From Prevotellaceae bacterium UBA1743 (GTDB lineage Bacteria > Bacteroidota > Bacteroidia > Bacteroidales > Bacteroidaceae): a stretch of DNA of 15,255 bases. Both the position numbers and the translations under genes were made by a program. The stretch covers positions 22,513 to 37,767 of the forward strand of contig DCHV01000020.1 of the NCBI GenBank assembly GCA_002314945.1. Reading direction: 5' to 3'. Below the pieces are notes generated by a model. It saw only the letters and a list, made by a program, of their open reading frames with translations. It ran no database searches and was not told the DNA's origin. Shown piece after piece: positions 1 to 7,953 of this stretch (position 1 is the stretch's first letter; each line of letters opens with the position of its first letter).

Positions 1-36
1 AGGAAACTGCCTTCAACCATATCACAACAAAAATGA
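1..36 (+). CDS. Possible 3' end of an upstream gene (partial)
   Basis: Reading frame 1 is open from the first base and ends in a TGA at 34-36 that overlaps the ATG of the next gene (ATGA at 33-36). This stop-start overlap is typical of translationally coupled genes in glycan operons, and the same arrangement occurs elsewhere in this window. Only eleven codons are visible (RKLPSTISQQK), so no family can be assigned. The frame of the downstream glycosyltransferase is also open to the window edge, so this short tail could be chance. Confidence 0.3.
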   Translation, partial: RKLPSTISQQK

Positions 37-791
37 AAAAAATATCCGTTGTCATCAATACCTATAATGCCCGTAAACATCTGGCTGAGGTATTAGAAAC
101 CGTGAAAGGGTTTGACGAGATCGTCGTATGCGACATGGAATCTACAGACGATACTGTAGAGATTGCAGAAAAGTACGGATGCAAGGTGGTGACGTTCCCC
201 AAAGCAAATCACCATAGCGCAGAACCTGCACGTACCTTTGCCATACAATCAGCCACCAGCGAATGGGTGTTGGTGGTAGATGCCGACGAACTTATACCAC
301 AAGCCTTGCATGACTTCCTTTATGATTTCGTGGAAGTCCCTGGACAAACGCGCGGCTTGTACATCCCACGTAAAAACTATACGATGAACGTGTGCCTACC
401 CTCTTCCTATCCCGACTATCAATTGCGATTTTTTATACGAGAAGGAACTGTGTGGCCACCCTATGTTCACACTTTTCCCACTATACAAGGTCCTGTGGAA
501 TACATACCGCGTCATCGGCGTGATTTGGCCCTCGACCACCTCGACGATTCCACCTATGCCACTATAGTACGCCTCAACAACTATACGGAAAACGAAGTAG
601 AGAAGCGACAAGGCGAACGCGTCACGCTCCTCAAACTGATTTTCTCTCCCACATGGCGCTTCCTCAAACAGTATATCATCAAGGGAGGATTCCGTTTTGG
701 CATAGCAGGATACGTGCAGGCATACCGTGCTGCCTACTACAAATTTACCGCTTTATGCAAACTCTATGAGAAACAGATCCACATGCGCTGA
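33..791 (+). CDS. Family 2 glycosyltransferase, WaaE/KdtX-like
   Basis: This 252-residue protein is a probable inverting GT-A fold glycosyltransferase that adds a sugar from a nucleotide donor to lipopolysaccharide core or another surface glycan at the cytoplasmic membrane. The N-terminus (MKKISVVINTYN) is the classic GT2 first strand. It is followed by the nucleotide-binding DEIVVCDMESTDDT segment (residues 28-41) and the metal-binding DxD in VVDADE (D83, D85). The EPAR motif at about 64-67 and the overall length match the WaaE/KdtX subgroup, whose characterised members add a glucose to the inner core heptose. The exact sugar and linkage cannot be read from sequence. The ATG at 33 is chosen because it places the first strand right at the N-terminus, as usual in the family. 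The 3' end overlaps the LicD gene, so the two are probably co-transcribed and coupled. Confidence 0.85.
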   Translation: MKKISVVINTYNARKHLAEVLETVKGFDEIVVCDMESTDDTVEIAEKYGCKVVTFPKANHHSAEPARTFAIQSATSEWVLVVDADELIPQALHDFLYDFVEVPGQTRGLYIPRKNYTMNVCLPSSYPDYQLRFFIREGTVWPPYVHTFPTIQGPVEYIPRHRRDLALDHLDDSTYATIVRLNNYTENEVEKRQGERVTLLKLIFSPTWRFLKQYIIKGGFRFGIAGYVQAYRAAYYKFTALCKLYEKQIHMR

Positions 792-1599
792 GAAGAATCT
801 TTCTTACGACATTCGCACCCTCCAATTACGCATTCTCCACAACCTGCTTGCTGTGGATCGTGTCTGCCACGAGCACAATCTGCGTTACTATATCGTGGCA
901 GGTTCACTTTTAGGGGCTGTCCGTCATGGAGGCTTCATTCCCTGGGATGATGATCTCGATATAGCCATGCCACGTCCTGACTATGATCTGTTGGTGGCTC
1001 ATGCCAAGGAATGGTTACCTGCTCCTTACGAGATGATATGCATGGAATCAGACCTTACCTATCCATTTCCTTTCGGAAAGATACAGGATACGAGTACCAC
1101 TTTGGTAGAACGGGCTCACATCAGATACACAGGTGGTATCTACATCGATGTTTTTCCTCTTGATGGAATGCCTTCTGCACGATGGGCTCAACGATGGCAT
1201 TGTATGCGATATGAGTTCTGGAAAAGAATTATCTATTTCATGTACCGCGACCCATACAAGCATGGACATGGCCCCAGTTCGTGGATTCCTTTGTTTTGTC
1301 AATGGCTTTTCACGCGAAAACAGGTACATCAGCAACTCAAACACATTGCCACAGAAAGTTCCTACGACATTTCCGAATACGTAATCGACCACGATTTCGG
1401 TTTACGAGGAGTTATGAGGAAACAGATTTACGGATCTCCAACTTCTATTCTCTTCGAGGGGGAAAGCGTGCAGGGATTACAGCAGAAAGAAGAATACCTC
1501 TCCCGTATCTATGGCGACTACATGACACTTCCACCTGTGGAAAAGCGGAAACAACACCGCTTTCATTTTCTGGACTTAGAGCATGGATTTAGGGAGTGA
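766..1599 (+). CDS. LicD family phosphotransferase
   Basis: This 277-residue protein belongs to the LicD family, a nucleotidyltransferase-fold group whose best known members move phosphocholine from CDP-choline onto lipopolysaccharide or teichoic acid sugars. Other relatives move different phospho-groups or act on fungal and animal glycans. The signature blocks are GSLLGAVRHGGFIPW at 46-60, the acidic WDDDLDI at 60-66 that should carry the catalytic metal ligands, and GGIYIDVFPLDG at 123-134. The ATG at 766 is preferred because it puts the conserved LQ segment about 20 residues in. A GTG at 727 would add 13 residues and lengthen the overlap with the preceding glycosyltransferase from 26 to 65 bases. 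The neighbouring sugar transferase suggests a saccharide acceptor. Phosphocholine versus another substituent is undecided, and no choline uptake or CDP-choline gene (licA/B/C type) is in the window. Confidence 0.85.
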   Translation: MRNRSTCAEKNLSYDIRTLQLRILHNLLAVDRVCHEHNLRYYIVAGSLLGAVRHGGFIPWDDDLDIAMPRPDYDLLVAHAKEWLPAPYEMICMESDLTYPFPFGKIQDTSTTLVERAHIRYTGGIYIDVFPLDGMPSARWAQRWHCMRYEFWKRIIYFMYRDPYKHGHGPSSWIPLFCQWLFTRKQVHQQLKHIATESSYDISEYVIDHDFGLRGVMRKQIYGSPTSILFEGESVQGLQQKEEYLSRIYGDYMTLPPVEKRKQHRFHFLDLEHGFRE

Positions 1600-1612
1600 T
1601 ACCTTTTCTCCC

Positions 1613-3442
1613 TCACCTTCCTGCTACATCCTGCATCACCCGCTGCAGATAAGCTTTCGCTTGTAGAAGGACTTCTCCATTCTCGCTCTCCTGCCACATT
1701 TCTCTCTCTGAGGTAATGTCGTACAATACTGCGCAGGAATCCGTTTTCATACCTACTGCATCAGGGAAGGTAAAGAAAGCGAAATGGGGGGCATGGGAAT
1801 CCAACAAATCCTTGGAGTACTCGAAATCTTCATGTGGTATGCCCAACATTCCCAAGAGTGTGGCAGCAATATCTATCTGACTTCCCGTAGTGGGTATCCT
1901 ACACGATTGTTTCAGAAATCCTCCCGTGAAGATGAGGGGGAGTTCGTAACGCCACAATGCATAGTTGTCTATTTCTATAGGATAGCATCCCAAATGATCG
2001 GGTACAAGAATTACCAAAGTGTTTTCCCAACAAGGTTCTCTCTTCAGAGCTTGAATAAACTGTCCCAAGCATTGGTCAGCGTACGCAAACGCATTCAGTT
2101 CGGGAGAAGTGAAGCGGCTTTGGTAAGGCACATCAAAAGGCTCGTGGCTACTCTCCGTCATCATCATTCTGAAAAAGGGAGAAGTTCCTTCCTTGCGCAG
2201 ATCCTCCAACAGGCGGTCATATACAGGGCCATCAGGAACGCCCCATTTTCCCGTCCTTGCCTGAGATGGGAAATCCGTTTCTTCTACTATTTTGTGAAAG
2301 CCTGTCCCCATCAAGTACGATTTCATATTGCTGTAATCCGTATCTCCTCCGTAGTAGAATGTTGTGGAGTAGCCTTCTCTGCTCAGGGAACGTGCAATGG
2401 AAGGCAAAATGGTACTCTTGCGCGGAATATCCATAATACTCATGGTTGGTTGTGCAGGCAATCCACTTAATACAGATACTAAAGCTCGGTCTGTGCGAAA
2501 ACTATTGGCATAGAAGTTGGTGAAGTACCACCCTTCCCGAGAAAGACTGTCCAAATAAGGAGTGACTCCTTCCACATGACCACTTTCTGTCATGATGTAT
2601 TTCGAGAAGCCCTCCAGGCAGATAAGGATTACATTGGGGCGTGATTCTGCTTGCATACTATCCTCGCGCAAGACCGTATATGACAAGGTGTCAAAAATCC
2701 GTGCTGCCTCTTCCTGTTCCATAAACGTATATCGAGAGCCTAAATCTTGCTGATGCGTCACCGATTCCACAAAACAGAAGAGAGGATTCACCGCTGCGTG
2801 ATTCAATCGGATGTTGGAGGAGAAATATACAGAGCCCGTATGATTGGTTCCCGTACCAAAACCGCCTCGGATAGGAATGAACATCAGAGCGGCCATGAAC
2901 AACAACGCCACCGAAGTGCAAACCTTTTCTTTCCACATTACCCGTCTGTTTCCCTCGGCAAACAAGGGTTTGTAGGCAAGTTGGCAAAAGTACCCTATCA
3001 AGAGTGAAAAGAGTAACCAAAGCAAAGCCATGCCTGCAAATTGACCTATACTCATACTTGCCAAGGCATCCTTGGGAGAGGTTTGCAGATAGAGGACTGG
3101 CGTATTGTCCAAAGGAAAGCCCCAGTATTTATAGAGTCCTAAATTGGTCAGGTAACCCAATGTGGAGACAATCGCTATCAGAATGAAATAGCCACTCCAT
3201 ATCCATCGTATCACCCTTCCTCTGTACCACACCATCACCAATGTCATCAGGATAGGCAGGAGCAATAGGTAGCCCGCTATCGCAGCATCTAATCGAAGGC
3301 CGTACCACAGAACTTGCACACGCTCCATCCACCTACATTCTCCGATTTGTAAGGCATACATCCACAGAAAAACCACCTTGGAAAACATGCCTATGGCAAT
3401 CCACAGGACAAAGAGGCGAAAGAGGACTACTACTTGCTTCAT
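1613..3442 (-). CDS. LTA synthase/sulfatase-fold membrane phosphotransferase
   Basis: This 609-residue inner-membrane protein has about five hydrophobic segments (near residues 5-30, 52-73, 80-98, 133-155 and 173-190) and a C-terminal alkaline-phosphatase-superfamily domain facing the periplasm. The domain begins at PNVILICLEGFS, where E277 occupies the metal-ligand position. It carries FRTDRA with T317 as the likely phospho-accepting nucleophile, SSHEPF with H433, and VPDHLG with D482 and H483. These are the positions conserved in LtaS, OpgB/MdoB and phosphoethanolamine transferases; the nucleophile is Thr, as in those enzymes, whereas a Cys or Ser would indicate a true sulfatase. A role in moving phosphoglycerol or phosphoethanolamine from a phospholipid onto an exported glycan or lipid A is inferred. 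It is last in a four-gene operon, and its ATG overlaps the stop of the preceding GT4 gene (ATGA). Its stop lies 13 bases from the convergent LicD gene. Confidence 0.85.
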   Translation of the reverse strand: MKQVVVLFRLFVLWIAIGMFSKVVFLWMYALQIGECRWMERVQVLWYGLRLDAAIAGYLLLLPILMTLVMVWYRGRVIRWIWSGYFILIAIVSTLGYLTNLGLYKYWGFPLDNTPVLYLQTSPKDALASMSIGQFAGMALLWLLFSLLIGYFCQLAYKPLFAEGNRRVMWKEKVCTSVALLFMAALMFIPIRGGFGTGTNHTGSVYFSSNIRLNHAAVNPLFCFVESVTHQQDLGSRYTFMEQEEAARIFDTLSYTVLREDSMQAESRPNVILICLEGFSKYIMTESGHVEGVTPYLDSLSREGWYFTNFYANSFRTDRALVSVLSGLPAQPTMSIMDIPRKSTILPSIARSLSREGYSTTFYYGGDTDYSNMKSYLMGTGFHKIVEETDFPSQARTGKWGVPDGPVYDRLLEDLRKEGTSPFFRMMMTESSHEPFDVPYQSRFTSPELNAFAYADQCLGQFIQALKREPCWENTLVILVPDHLGCYPIEIDNYALWRYELPLIFTGGFLKQSCRIPTTGSQIDIAATLLGMLGIPHEDFEYSKDLLDSHAPHFAFFTFPDAVGMKTDSCAVLYDITSEREMWQESENGEVLLQAKAYLQRVMQDVAGR

Positions 3443-4503
3443 GCCATCTCGAGGTATAAATCCATCATCTGCTTCATCAGTATATCTGGAGCAAACGTGT
3501 TGCGAGCGTATGTTTGCATAGCTTTACCTATCTGTTCTGCTTTCGTTCTGTCGCTACATAGAGTATTCAGATGTTCCGCCATTTGCAGAGGTGCGTCCTT
3601 GGCATGAGGATCCACCAAGCAAGCATCAGGTCCTGCTGCTTCGGGAAGCGAGGAAATGGTACTTGTCAATACAGGAGTACCCTGCAAAGCAGCCTCCACC
3701 ACAGGCAAGCCGAACCCCTCGTAAAACGAAGGATAGACCATCACCCTAGCACATGTATATAAAGCCTGTAGCCTTTTGCTGTCATTCAGTTGCGACAGCC
3801 ACCGCACATCCCCTTTTCTCAGATGCTGTTCTGCAAAGGAGCGACACTTTTCCATGTATTCCCTTCCACTCCCCACTACTACGAGCGGCATACGATTCTC
3901 GGCTGGAATCAAACTCATAGCCTGTAGAACAGCCATCAGATTCTTGCGACTGTTCACACTCCCTACACTCAGCAGGAAATCGCGAGGTAGGCCTGGAATT
4001 GAGGAGGAGGCTGTTTCCCATGCGAGTGCCTCATCCATAGGAGTGTAGAACAACTCCTGTACTGGTTGATATACGACAGAGATACGTTCGTCTGGCACAC
4101 CATAGAAACGTTGCACATCGCGTTTCGTACTTTCGCTGATAGCCACCACTCGTGTAGCATGACGTGCCGCCCAACCATATTTCCAATCATATAGCATACG
4201 ATCTATGCGATGATACATGTCGGGGAAGGTTCGCCAAGCCACATCATGTATTGTCACCAAGGTAGGAATGCCTATCTTCACACTATCCAAGGGTATTTCG
4301 TTGCTCAATCCGTGATACAAGTCACATCCCTCCCTCTGTGCCAAAGCACCTTGACTGAAGGTGCGCCTCAGAGTCTTCTCATCGTACAACCGATATTGGC
4401 ATTCAGAGAAGTTTTTCTTCAGCCCATCCACCAGTGTGCGAGCATAGTTGCCAAGCCCTGTGTGGTTGTGAAAATATCTTTTGGCATCAAATCCTATTTG
4501 CAT
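3439..4503 (-). CDS. Family 4 glycosyltransferase
   Basis: This 354-residue enzyme is a probable retaining GT-B fold glycosyltransferase acting on a surface glycan at the cytoplasmic face of the membrane. The N-terminal domain has the glycine-rich acceptor loop GLGNYAR (16-22). The linker region holds VVAISESTKRDV (119-130), a common GT4 block. The C-terminal domain has GSVNSRKN (181-188), with basic residues expected to bind the donor phosphates, and EGFGLPVVE (262-270), the family's E-x7-E motif. Length is normal for the family. Donor sugar is not predictable; mannosyl- and glucosyltransferases are the commonest relatives. The ATG at 4503 overlaps the end of the GT9 gene by ten bases, and the stop overlaps the start of the LTA-synthase-like gene, so the gene is embedded in a coupled operon. 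Confidence 0.9.
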   Translation of the reverse strand: MQIGFDAKRYFHNHTGLGNYARTLVDGLKKNFSECQYRLYDEKTLRRTFSQGALAQREGCDLYHGLSNEIPLDSVKIGIPTLVTIHDVAWRTFPDMYHRIDRMLYDWKYGWAARHATRVVAISESTKRDVQRFYGVPDERISVVYQPVQELFYTPMDEALAWETASSSIPGLPRDFLLSVGSVNSRKNLMAVLQAMSLIPAENRMPLVVVGSGREYMEKCRSFAEQHLRKGDVRWLSQLNDSKRLQALYTCARVMVYPSFYEGFGLPVVEAALQGTPVLTSTISSLPEAAGPDACLVDPHAKDAPLQMAEHLNTLCSDRTKAEQIGKAMQTYARNTFAPDILMKQMMDLYLEMA

Positions 4504-5498
4504 ACACTCCTCACTTTCTCGGCCACCTCTTCAGGGGCAATCTGATTCATACAGCGGTAGTCGCCATAGCGGCATGGTTTCTGTCCGTAGATGCTACAGG
4601 GGCGGCAAGGTAAGTCCCTCTGCACACAGTGTTCCATAGCTTGGTTCCAACCTAAAAAACCGCCTAAAGGATGTGTTGCTCCCCACAGACTCACTACGGG
4701 AGTATCCGTAAGAGCTGCCAGATGCATATTGCCGCTATCCATCGTCAGCATAGCCTTGAGTGAGGCCATACATTCCAGTTCGTGTCTCATGTCTGGCAGT
4801 TTTCCCACCATCGACACTACATTGGGGAATTTCTTTTCCCACGCCTCTGTCAGCTGTCGTTCCTTTGATCCAGCTCCAAAGAGGAATATCTGATAGGAGG
4901 CAGACAAAAGTCGGATGACCTCCTCCATCTTCTCCATCGGATAAATCTTTCCCTGATGAGCGGCAAAGGGTGCAATACCTACAGCCGCTTGCTTCTGCCC
5001 CTTCACAAGCGTTCGTCTCTGTTCCTCGGCCAGATTCACTTCATAGCCTGCTTCACGCAGTACACGGGCATATTTGTCGAAACTGGTAATCTGCTGCTCC
5101 TTCCTTTCTTGATGAAGAAAGGCACGTCTTGCTTTCCGTTCCTTGTTGATATGGAAGACGGGCACCCCTGCTCCCCTGAAGAAGAGGCGCAACACCTTAG
5201 TACGCAGAACATCGTGCAGATCACATACGCACGAAGGTTTCAAAGCACGCAACTGGCAAAACATCTTCCACAATCCGCTTATCCCAGGATAGTCACGCGG
5301 ATTGATGCCTACAAAAGACACATTCTCTGGTAGCAGGCCGAATACACTCCCCACCCACGGCCGACTTACCACTGTGATGCTCACCTCGGGATATTGGCGT
5401 GCCAATGCATCCACTACAGGGACCGTCATCAGGATGTCACCCAGTGCCGAGAAGCGTATCAGTAGCAGATGGGCAGGTGTGTCCCTGAGGCTTTTCAT
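4494..5498 (-). CDS. Family 9 glycosyltransferase (heptosyltransferase-like)
   Basis: This 334-residue GT-B enzyme resembles the ADP-heptose:LPS heptosyltransferases (WaaC/WaaF/WaaQ), which extend the inner core of lipopolysaccharide in the cytoplasm. Visible landmarks are the N-terminal LLLIRFSALGDILMTVP (11-27) with the GD loop, the C-domain start VGIAPFAA (173-180), and MDSGNMHLAA (253-262) followed by VSLWGATHP (269-277), the donor-binding block of GT9. The C-terminal CRPC...C...C pattern (C298, C301, C309, C316) is frequent in this family. The ATG at 5498 shares one base with the stop of the DUF4254 gene (TGATG) and is preferred. A GTG at 5501 would add one residue. The heptose specificity is inferred from the family, since some Bacteroidota GT9 enzymes may use other sugars. 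Confidence 0.88.
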   Translation of the reverse strand: MKSLRDTPAHLLLIRFSALGDILMTVPVVDALARQYPEVSITVVSRPWVGSVFGLLPENVSFVGINPRDYPGISGLWKMFCQLRALKPSCVCDLHDVLRTKVLRLFFRGAGVPVFHINKERKARRAFLHQERKEQQITSFDKYARVLREAGYEVNLAEEQRRTLVKGQKQAAVGIAPFAAHQGKIYPMEKMEEVIRLLSASYQIFLFGAGSKERQLTEAWEKKFPNVVSMVGKLPDMRHELECMASLKAMLTMDSGNMHLAALTDTPVVSLWGATHPLGGFLGWNQAMEHCVQRDLPCRPCSIYGQKPCRYGDYRCMNQIAPEEVAEKVRSVCK

Positions 5499-6103
5499 CA
5501 CGCGTTCTTGTATAAGATGGGATTCGTACTCGGATCGTTGTACATCTTCATCTGCTTATATACCTTCATGTACTTGCGTCCTTGTGCAAAATCCTCCAGC
5601 AGTTGGTCGATAGCTGTGCTTAGGTCCACCCTTTGCTGAAGCAATACGTCCAACTTCTTGCGACAGTTCTCCTTGTGAGCCTCCGTAGCATCCTTGCGCT
5701 CCACCTGTTCCTTCATGTGATAGATTTTCAGGGCGAGAATGCTCAGACGATCCACGGCCCATGCCGGGCTCTCGGTATTGATTGTTGCCTCGGGTTTCAT
5801 CTCCACCTCATGAAACTGTGTGTAGAAGTAACTGTCGATGGTTTCTACCAGATCCGTCCGTTCCTGGTTACTGCGATCGATTCGTCGTTTCAGAGCCAGT
5901 GCCTCCACGGGATCTATCTCGGGGTCTCGTATGATGTCTTCGAGATGCCATTGTACCGTATCTATCCAGTTCTTCTGATACAGGTCGGCTTCGATGGTAC
6001 CCTCTTTGTAGGGATTGTGGATGGGAGTATCTACATCATCGTATTTGTGATAGTCACCGATGCTTCTCTCGAAGATACCGTTGGCAGTTTCTGTGAAAGT
6101 CAT
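5498..6103 (-). CDS. DUF4254 domain protein
   Basis: This 201-residue soluble protein, with no signal peptide or membrane segment, matches my recollection of the DUF4254 family of unknown function, which often lies beside glycosyltransferases in Bacteroidota. It looks mostly helical and highly charged. Noticeable blocks are the aromatic N-terminal DYHKYDDVDTPIHNPY (17-32), WIDTVQWHLEDIIRDPEID (46-64), SPAWAVDRLSILALKIYHM (112-130) and a C-terminal NDPSTNPILY (189-198). The ATG at 6103 is chosen because it is preceded by TAGGAAT, one of the few Shine-Dalgarno-like sites here. An in-frame ATG at 6148 would lie upstream of the putative -7 box. It is the first gene of the four-gene glycan operon and is coupled to the GT9 gene. 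A role as accessory or regulatory partner of the GT9 enzyme is only an inference from position. Confidence 0.75.
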   Translation of the reverse strand: MTFTETANGIFERSIGDYHKYDDVDTPIHNPYKEGTIEADLYQKNWIDTVQWHLEDIIRDPEIDPVEALALKRRIDRSNQERTDLVETIDSYFYTQFHEVEMKPEATINTESPAWAVDRLSILALKIYHMKEQVERKDATEAHKENCRKKLDVLLQQRVDLSTAIDQLLEDFAQGRKYMKVYKQMKMYNDPSTNPILYKNA

Positions 6104-6135
6104 ATTCCTAATGGTTTTTGTTAATGTTTCTCGTG

Positions 6136-6143
6136 CAAAAATA
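6136..6143 (-). promoter_or_regulatory. Putative -7 box of the glycan operon
   Basis: On the minus strand this reads TATTTTTG, a full match to the Bacteroidota -7 consensus TAnnTTTG. It lies 33 bases upstream of the DUF4254 start and just beyond the pckA terminator. No TTG is present at the expected -33 position (only an AAA/TTT run near 6163-6166), so the call rests on the -7 box and location. Confidence 0.45.
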
Positions 6144-6178
6144 TACAATCTTCCCGAAATGGAAAAGGATAATGAAGG

Positions 6179-6210
6179 AAAAAGCGGTCTCCCATGATGG
6201 GAAACCGCTT
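6179..6210 (-). terminator. Intrinsic terminator of pckA
   Basis: An almost perfect hairpin: arms AAGCGGT (6182-6188) and ACCGCTT (6204-6210), continuing as TCCCA/TGGGA around a three-base loop with a single mismatch. On the minus strand it is followed by five T residues (6183-6179). It starts 28 bases after the pckA stop codon and separates pckA from the DUF4254 operon. Confidence 0.9.
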
Positions 6211-6237
6211 CTTGTCATTGTATTATGTTGTTTTTTA

Positions 6238-7839
6238 TTACAACTGAGGACCTGCAGCAACCAGAGCCTTACCTGCTTCGTTGCTGGTGTATTTGCCGAA
6301 GTTCTTGATGAAGCGAGCAGCCAAATCCTTAGCCTTCTCTTCCCACTGTGAAGCCTCTGCGTAGGTGTCACGAGGATCGAGGATGTTGGTATCTACACCA
6401 GGGAGTTCTGTAGGTACGGTGAATCCGAACATAGGAATCTGCTTGGTAGGAGCCTTGTCGATGTCACCAGACAGGATAGCGTCGATGATACCACGGGTGT
6501 CGCGGATAGAGATACGCTTGCCTGTGCCGTTCCAACCAGTATTTACCAGATAAGCCTTGGCACCGCTCTTCTCCATCTTCTTTACCAGTTCCTGAGCGTA
6601 CTTGGTGGGGTGCAACTCCAGGAATGCCTGACCGAAGCAAGCGCTGAAGGTAGGAGTGGGCTCTGTGATACCACGCTCTGTACCAGCCAACTTAGCTGTG
6701 AAACCAGACAGGAAGTAGTACTGAGTCTGCTCGGGAGTCAGGATAGATACGGGAGGCAGTACGCCGAAGGCATCTGCACTCAGGAAGATAACCTGCTTTG
6801 CAGCGGGAGCGCTTGAACCGGGCTGGATGTTGTTGATGTGGTCGATGGGATAAGAAACACGAGTATTCTCGGTTACCTTCTTGTCGGCAAAGTCAATCTT
6901 GCCATTCTCATCTACGGTCACGTTCTCCAGCAGAGCATTGCGCTTGATAGCGTTGTAGATGTCGGGCTCAGACTCCTTGTCCAGGTTGATTACCTTGGCA
7001 TAGCAACCACCTTCCAGGTTGAATACGCCCTCGTCGTCCCATCCGTGCTCGTCATCACCAATCAGGCGACGCTTAGGATCGGTAGAAAGGGTGGTCTTAC
7101 CTGTACCAGACAGACCGAAGAAGATAGCGGTGTTCTCACCATTCATGTCGCAGTTGGCAGAGCAGTGCATAGAAGCGATACCCTGCAGAGGCAGGTAGTA
7201 GTTCTGCATGGAGAACATACCCTTCTTCATCTCACCACCGTACCAGGTGTTGATGATTACCTGCTCGCGGCTCTTGGTATTGAAAGCCACACAAGTCTCT
7301 GAGTTCAGACCCAATTCCTTGTAGTTCTCTACCTTTGCCTTGCTGGCATTGTAGATAACGAAGTTGGGCTCAAAGTTAGCCAATTCTTCCTCGGTGGGGA
7401 GAATGAACATATTCTCTACGAAATGAGCCTGCCAAGCCACTTCTACTACGAAGCGGACAGCCAGACGAGTAGCCTTGTTTGCACCACAGAATGCATCTAC
7501 CACATAGAGTTCCTTGTTGCAGAGTTCCTTCTGAGCGATTTCCTTTACGGTTGCCCATACTTCCTCTGACATGGGGTGGTTGTCGTTCTTGTATTCCTCG
7601 GAAGTCCACCATACATTGTTGTGAGACTCATCGTTATCTACGATGTACTTGTCCTTGGGAGAACGGCCAGTGAAGATACCTGTCATTACGTTCACTGCGC
7701 CCAGTTCGGTTACCTGACCTACCTCGAAACCTTCCAGACCAGCCTTTGTCTCCTCGGCGAACAACTGCTCATACGAGGGATTGTGGAACTTCACTGTAGA
7801 ACCAGTGATGCCATACTGTGTCAAATCTAATTTTGCCAT
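6238..7839 (-). CDS. pckA: Phosphoenolpyruvate carboxykinase (ATP)
   Basis: This 533-residue cytosolic enzyme interconverts oxaloacetate + ATP with phosphoenolpyruvate + CO2 + ADP. In many succinate-forming Bacteroidales it is thought to run in the PEP-carboxylating direction during fermentation as well as in gluconeogenesis. Visible landmarks are the substrate-binding FTGRSPKDK (56-64, R59), the NTWYGGEMKKGMFS segment (197-210) with the metal and substrate lysines, the kinase P-loop GLSGTGKTTLS (242-252), and the metal-binding RLIGDDEHGWDDEG (258-271). Length fits the ATP-type family (about 530-540 residues). Codon choice is strongly biased towards AAC, ATC, AAG and GGT-type codons, consistent with high expression. 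It has its own promoter and terminator and so is probably monocistronic. The ATG at 7839 has an AT-rich leader with no Shine-Dalgarno site. Confidence 0.98.
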   Translation of the reverse strand: MAKLDLTQYGITGSTVKFHNPSYEQLFAEETKAGLEGFEVGQVTELGAVNVMTGIFTGRSPKDKYIVDNDESHNNVWWTSEEYKNDNHPMSEEVWATVKEIAQKELCNKELYVVDAFCGANKATRLAVRFVVEVAWQAHFVENMFILPTEEELANFEPNFVIYNASKAKVENYKELGLNSETCVAFNTKSREQVIINTWYGGEMKKGMFSMQNYYLPLQGIASMHCSANCDMNGENTAIFFGLSGTGKTTLSTDPKRRLIGDDEHGWDDEGVFNLEGGCYAKVINLDKESEPDIYNAIKRNALLENVTVDENGKIDFADKKVTENTRVSYPIDHINNIQPGSSAPAAKQVIFLSADAFGVLPPVSILTPEQTQYYFLSGFTAKLAGTERGITEPTPTFSACFGQAFLELHPTKYAQELVKKMEKSGAKAYLVNTGWNGTGKRISIRDTRGIIDAILSGDIDKAPTKQIPMFGFTVPTELPGVDTNILDPRDTYAEASQWEEKAKDLAARFIKNFGKYTSNEAGKALVAAGPQL

Positions 7840-7900
7840 TTGTAAAAAATTAATATTTTAATAAATCTTTATGTTTGTAATCCTGCATTTTTTTGCGCGG

Positions 7901-7908
7901 CAAAGATA
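7901..7908 (-). promoter_or_regulatory. Putative -7 box of pckA
   Basis: The minus strand reads TATCTTTG, a full match to TAnnTTTG. A near-match to the -33 TTG (GTG, at 7930-7928) stands about 19-20 bases upstream. It would give a leader of roughly 55 AT-rich bases before the pckA ATG. Confidence 0.55.
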
Positions 7909-7953
7909 TTGATTTATTTTCTTATAGCACACCCTGCCTCCTGTTTTTTTTCC

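Noticed and set aside
1784..2470. 228-codon plus-strand frame inside the LTA-synthase-like gene
   Set aside because: It is opposite catalytic motifs of a well-supported gene and has no recognisable features.
4782..5001. Cys pattern near the C-terminus of the GT9 protein considered as an iron-sulfur or zinc site
   Set aside because: A similar CxxC...C...C pattern is common at the end of GT9 enzymes, so it is not specific to this protein.
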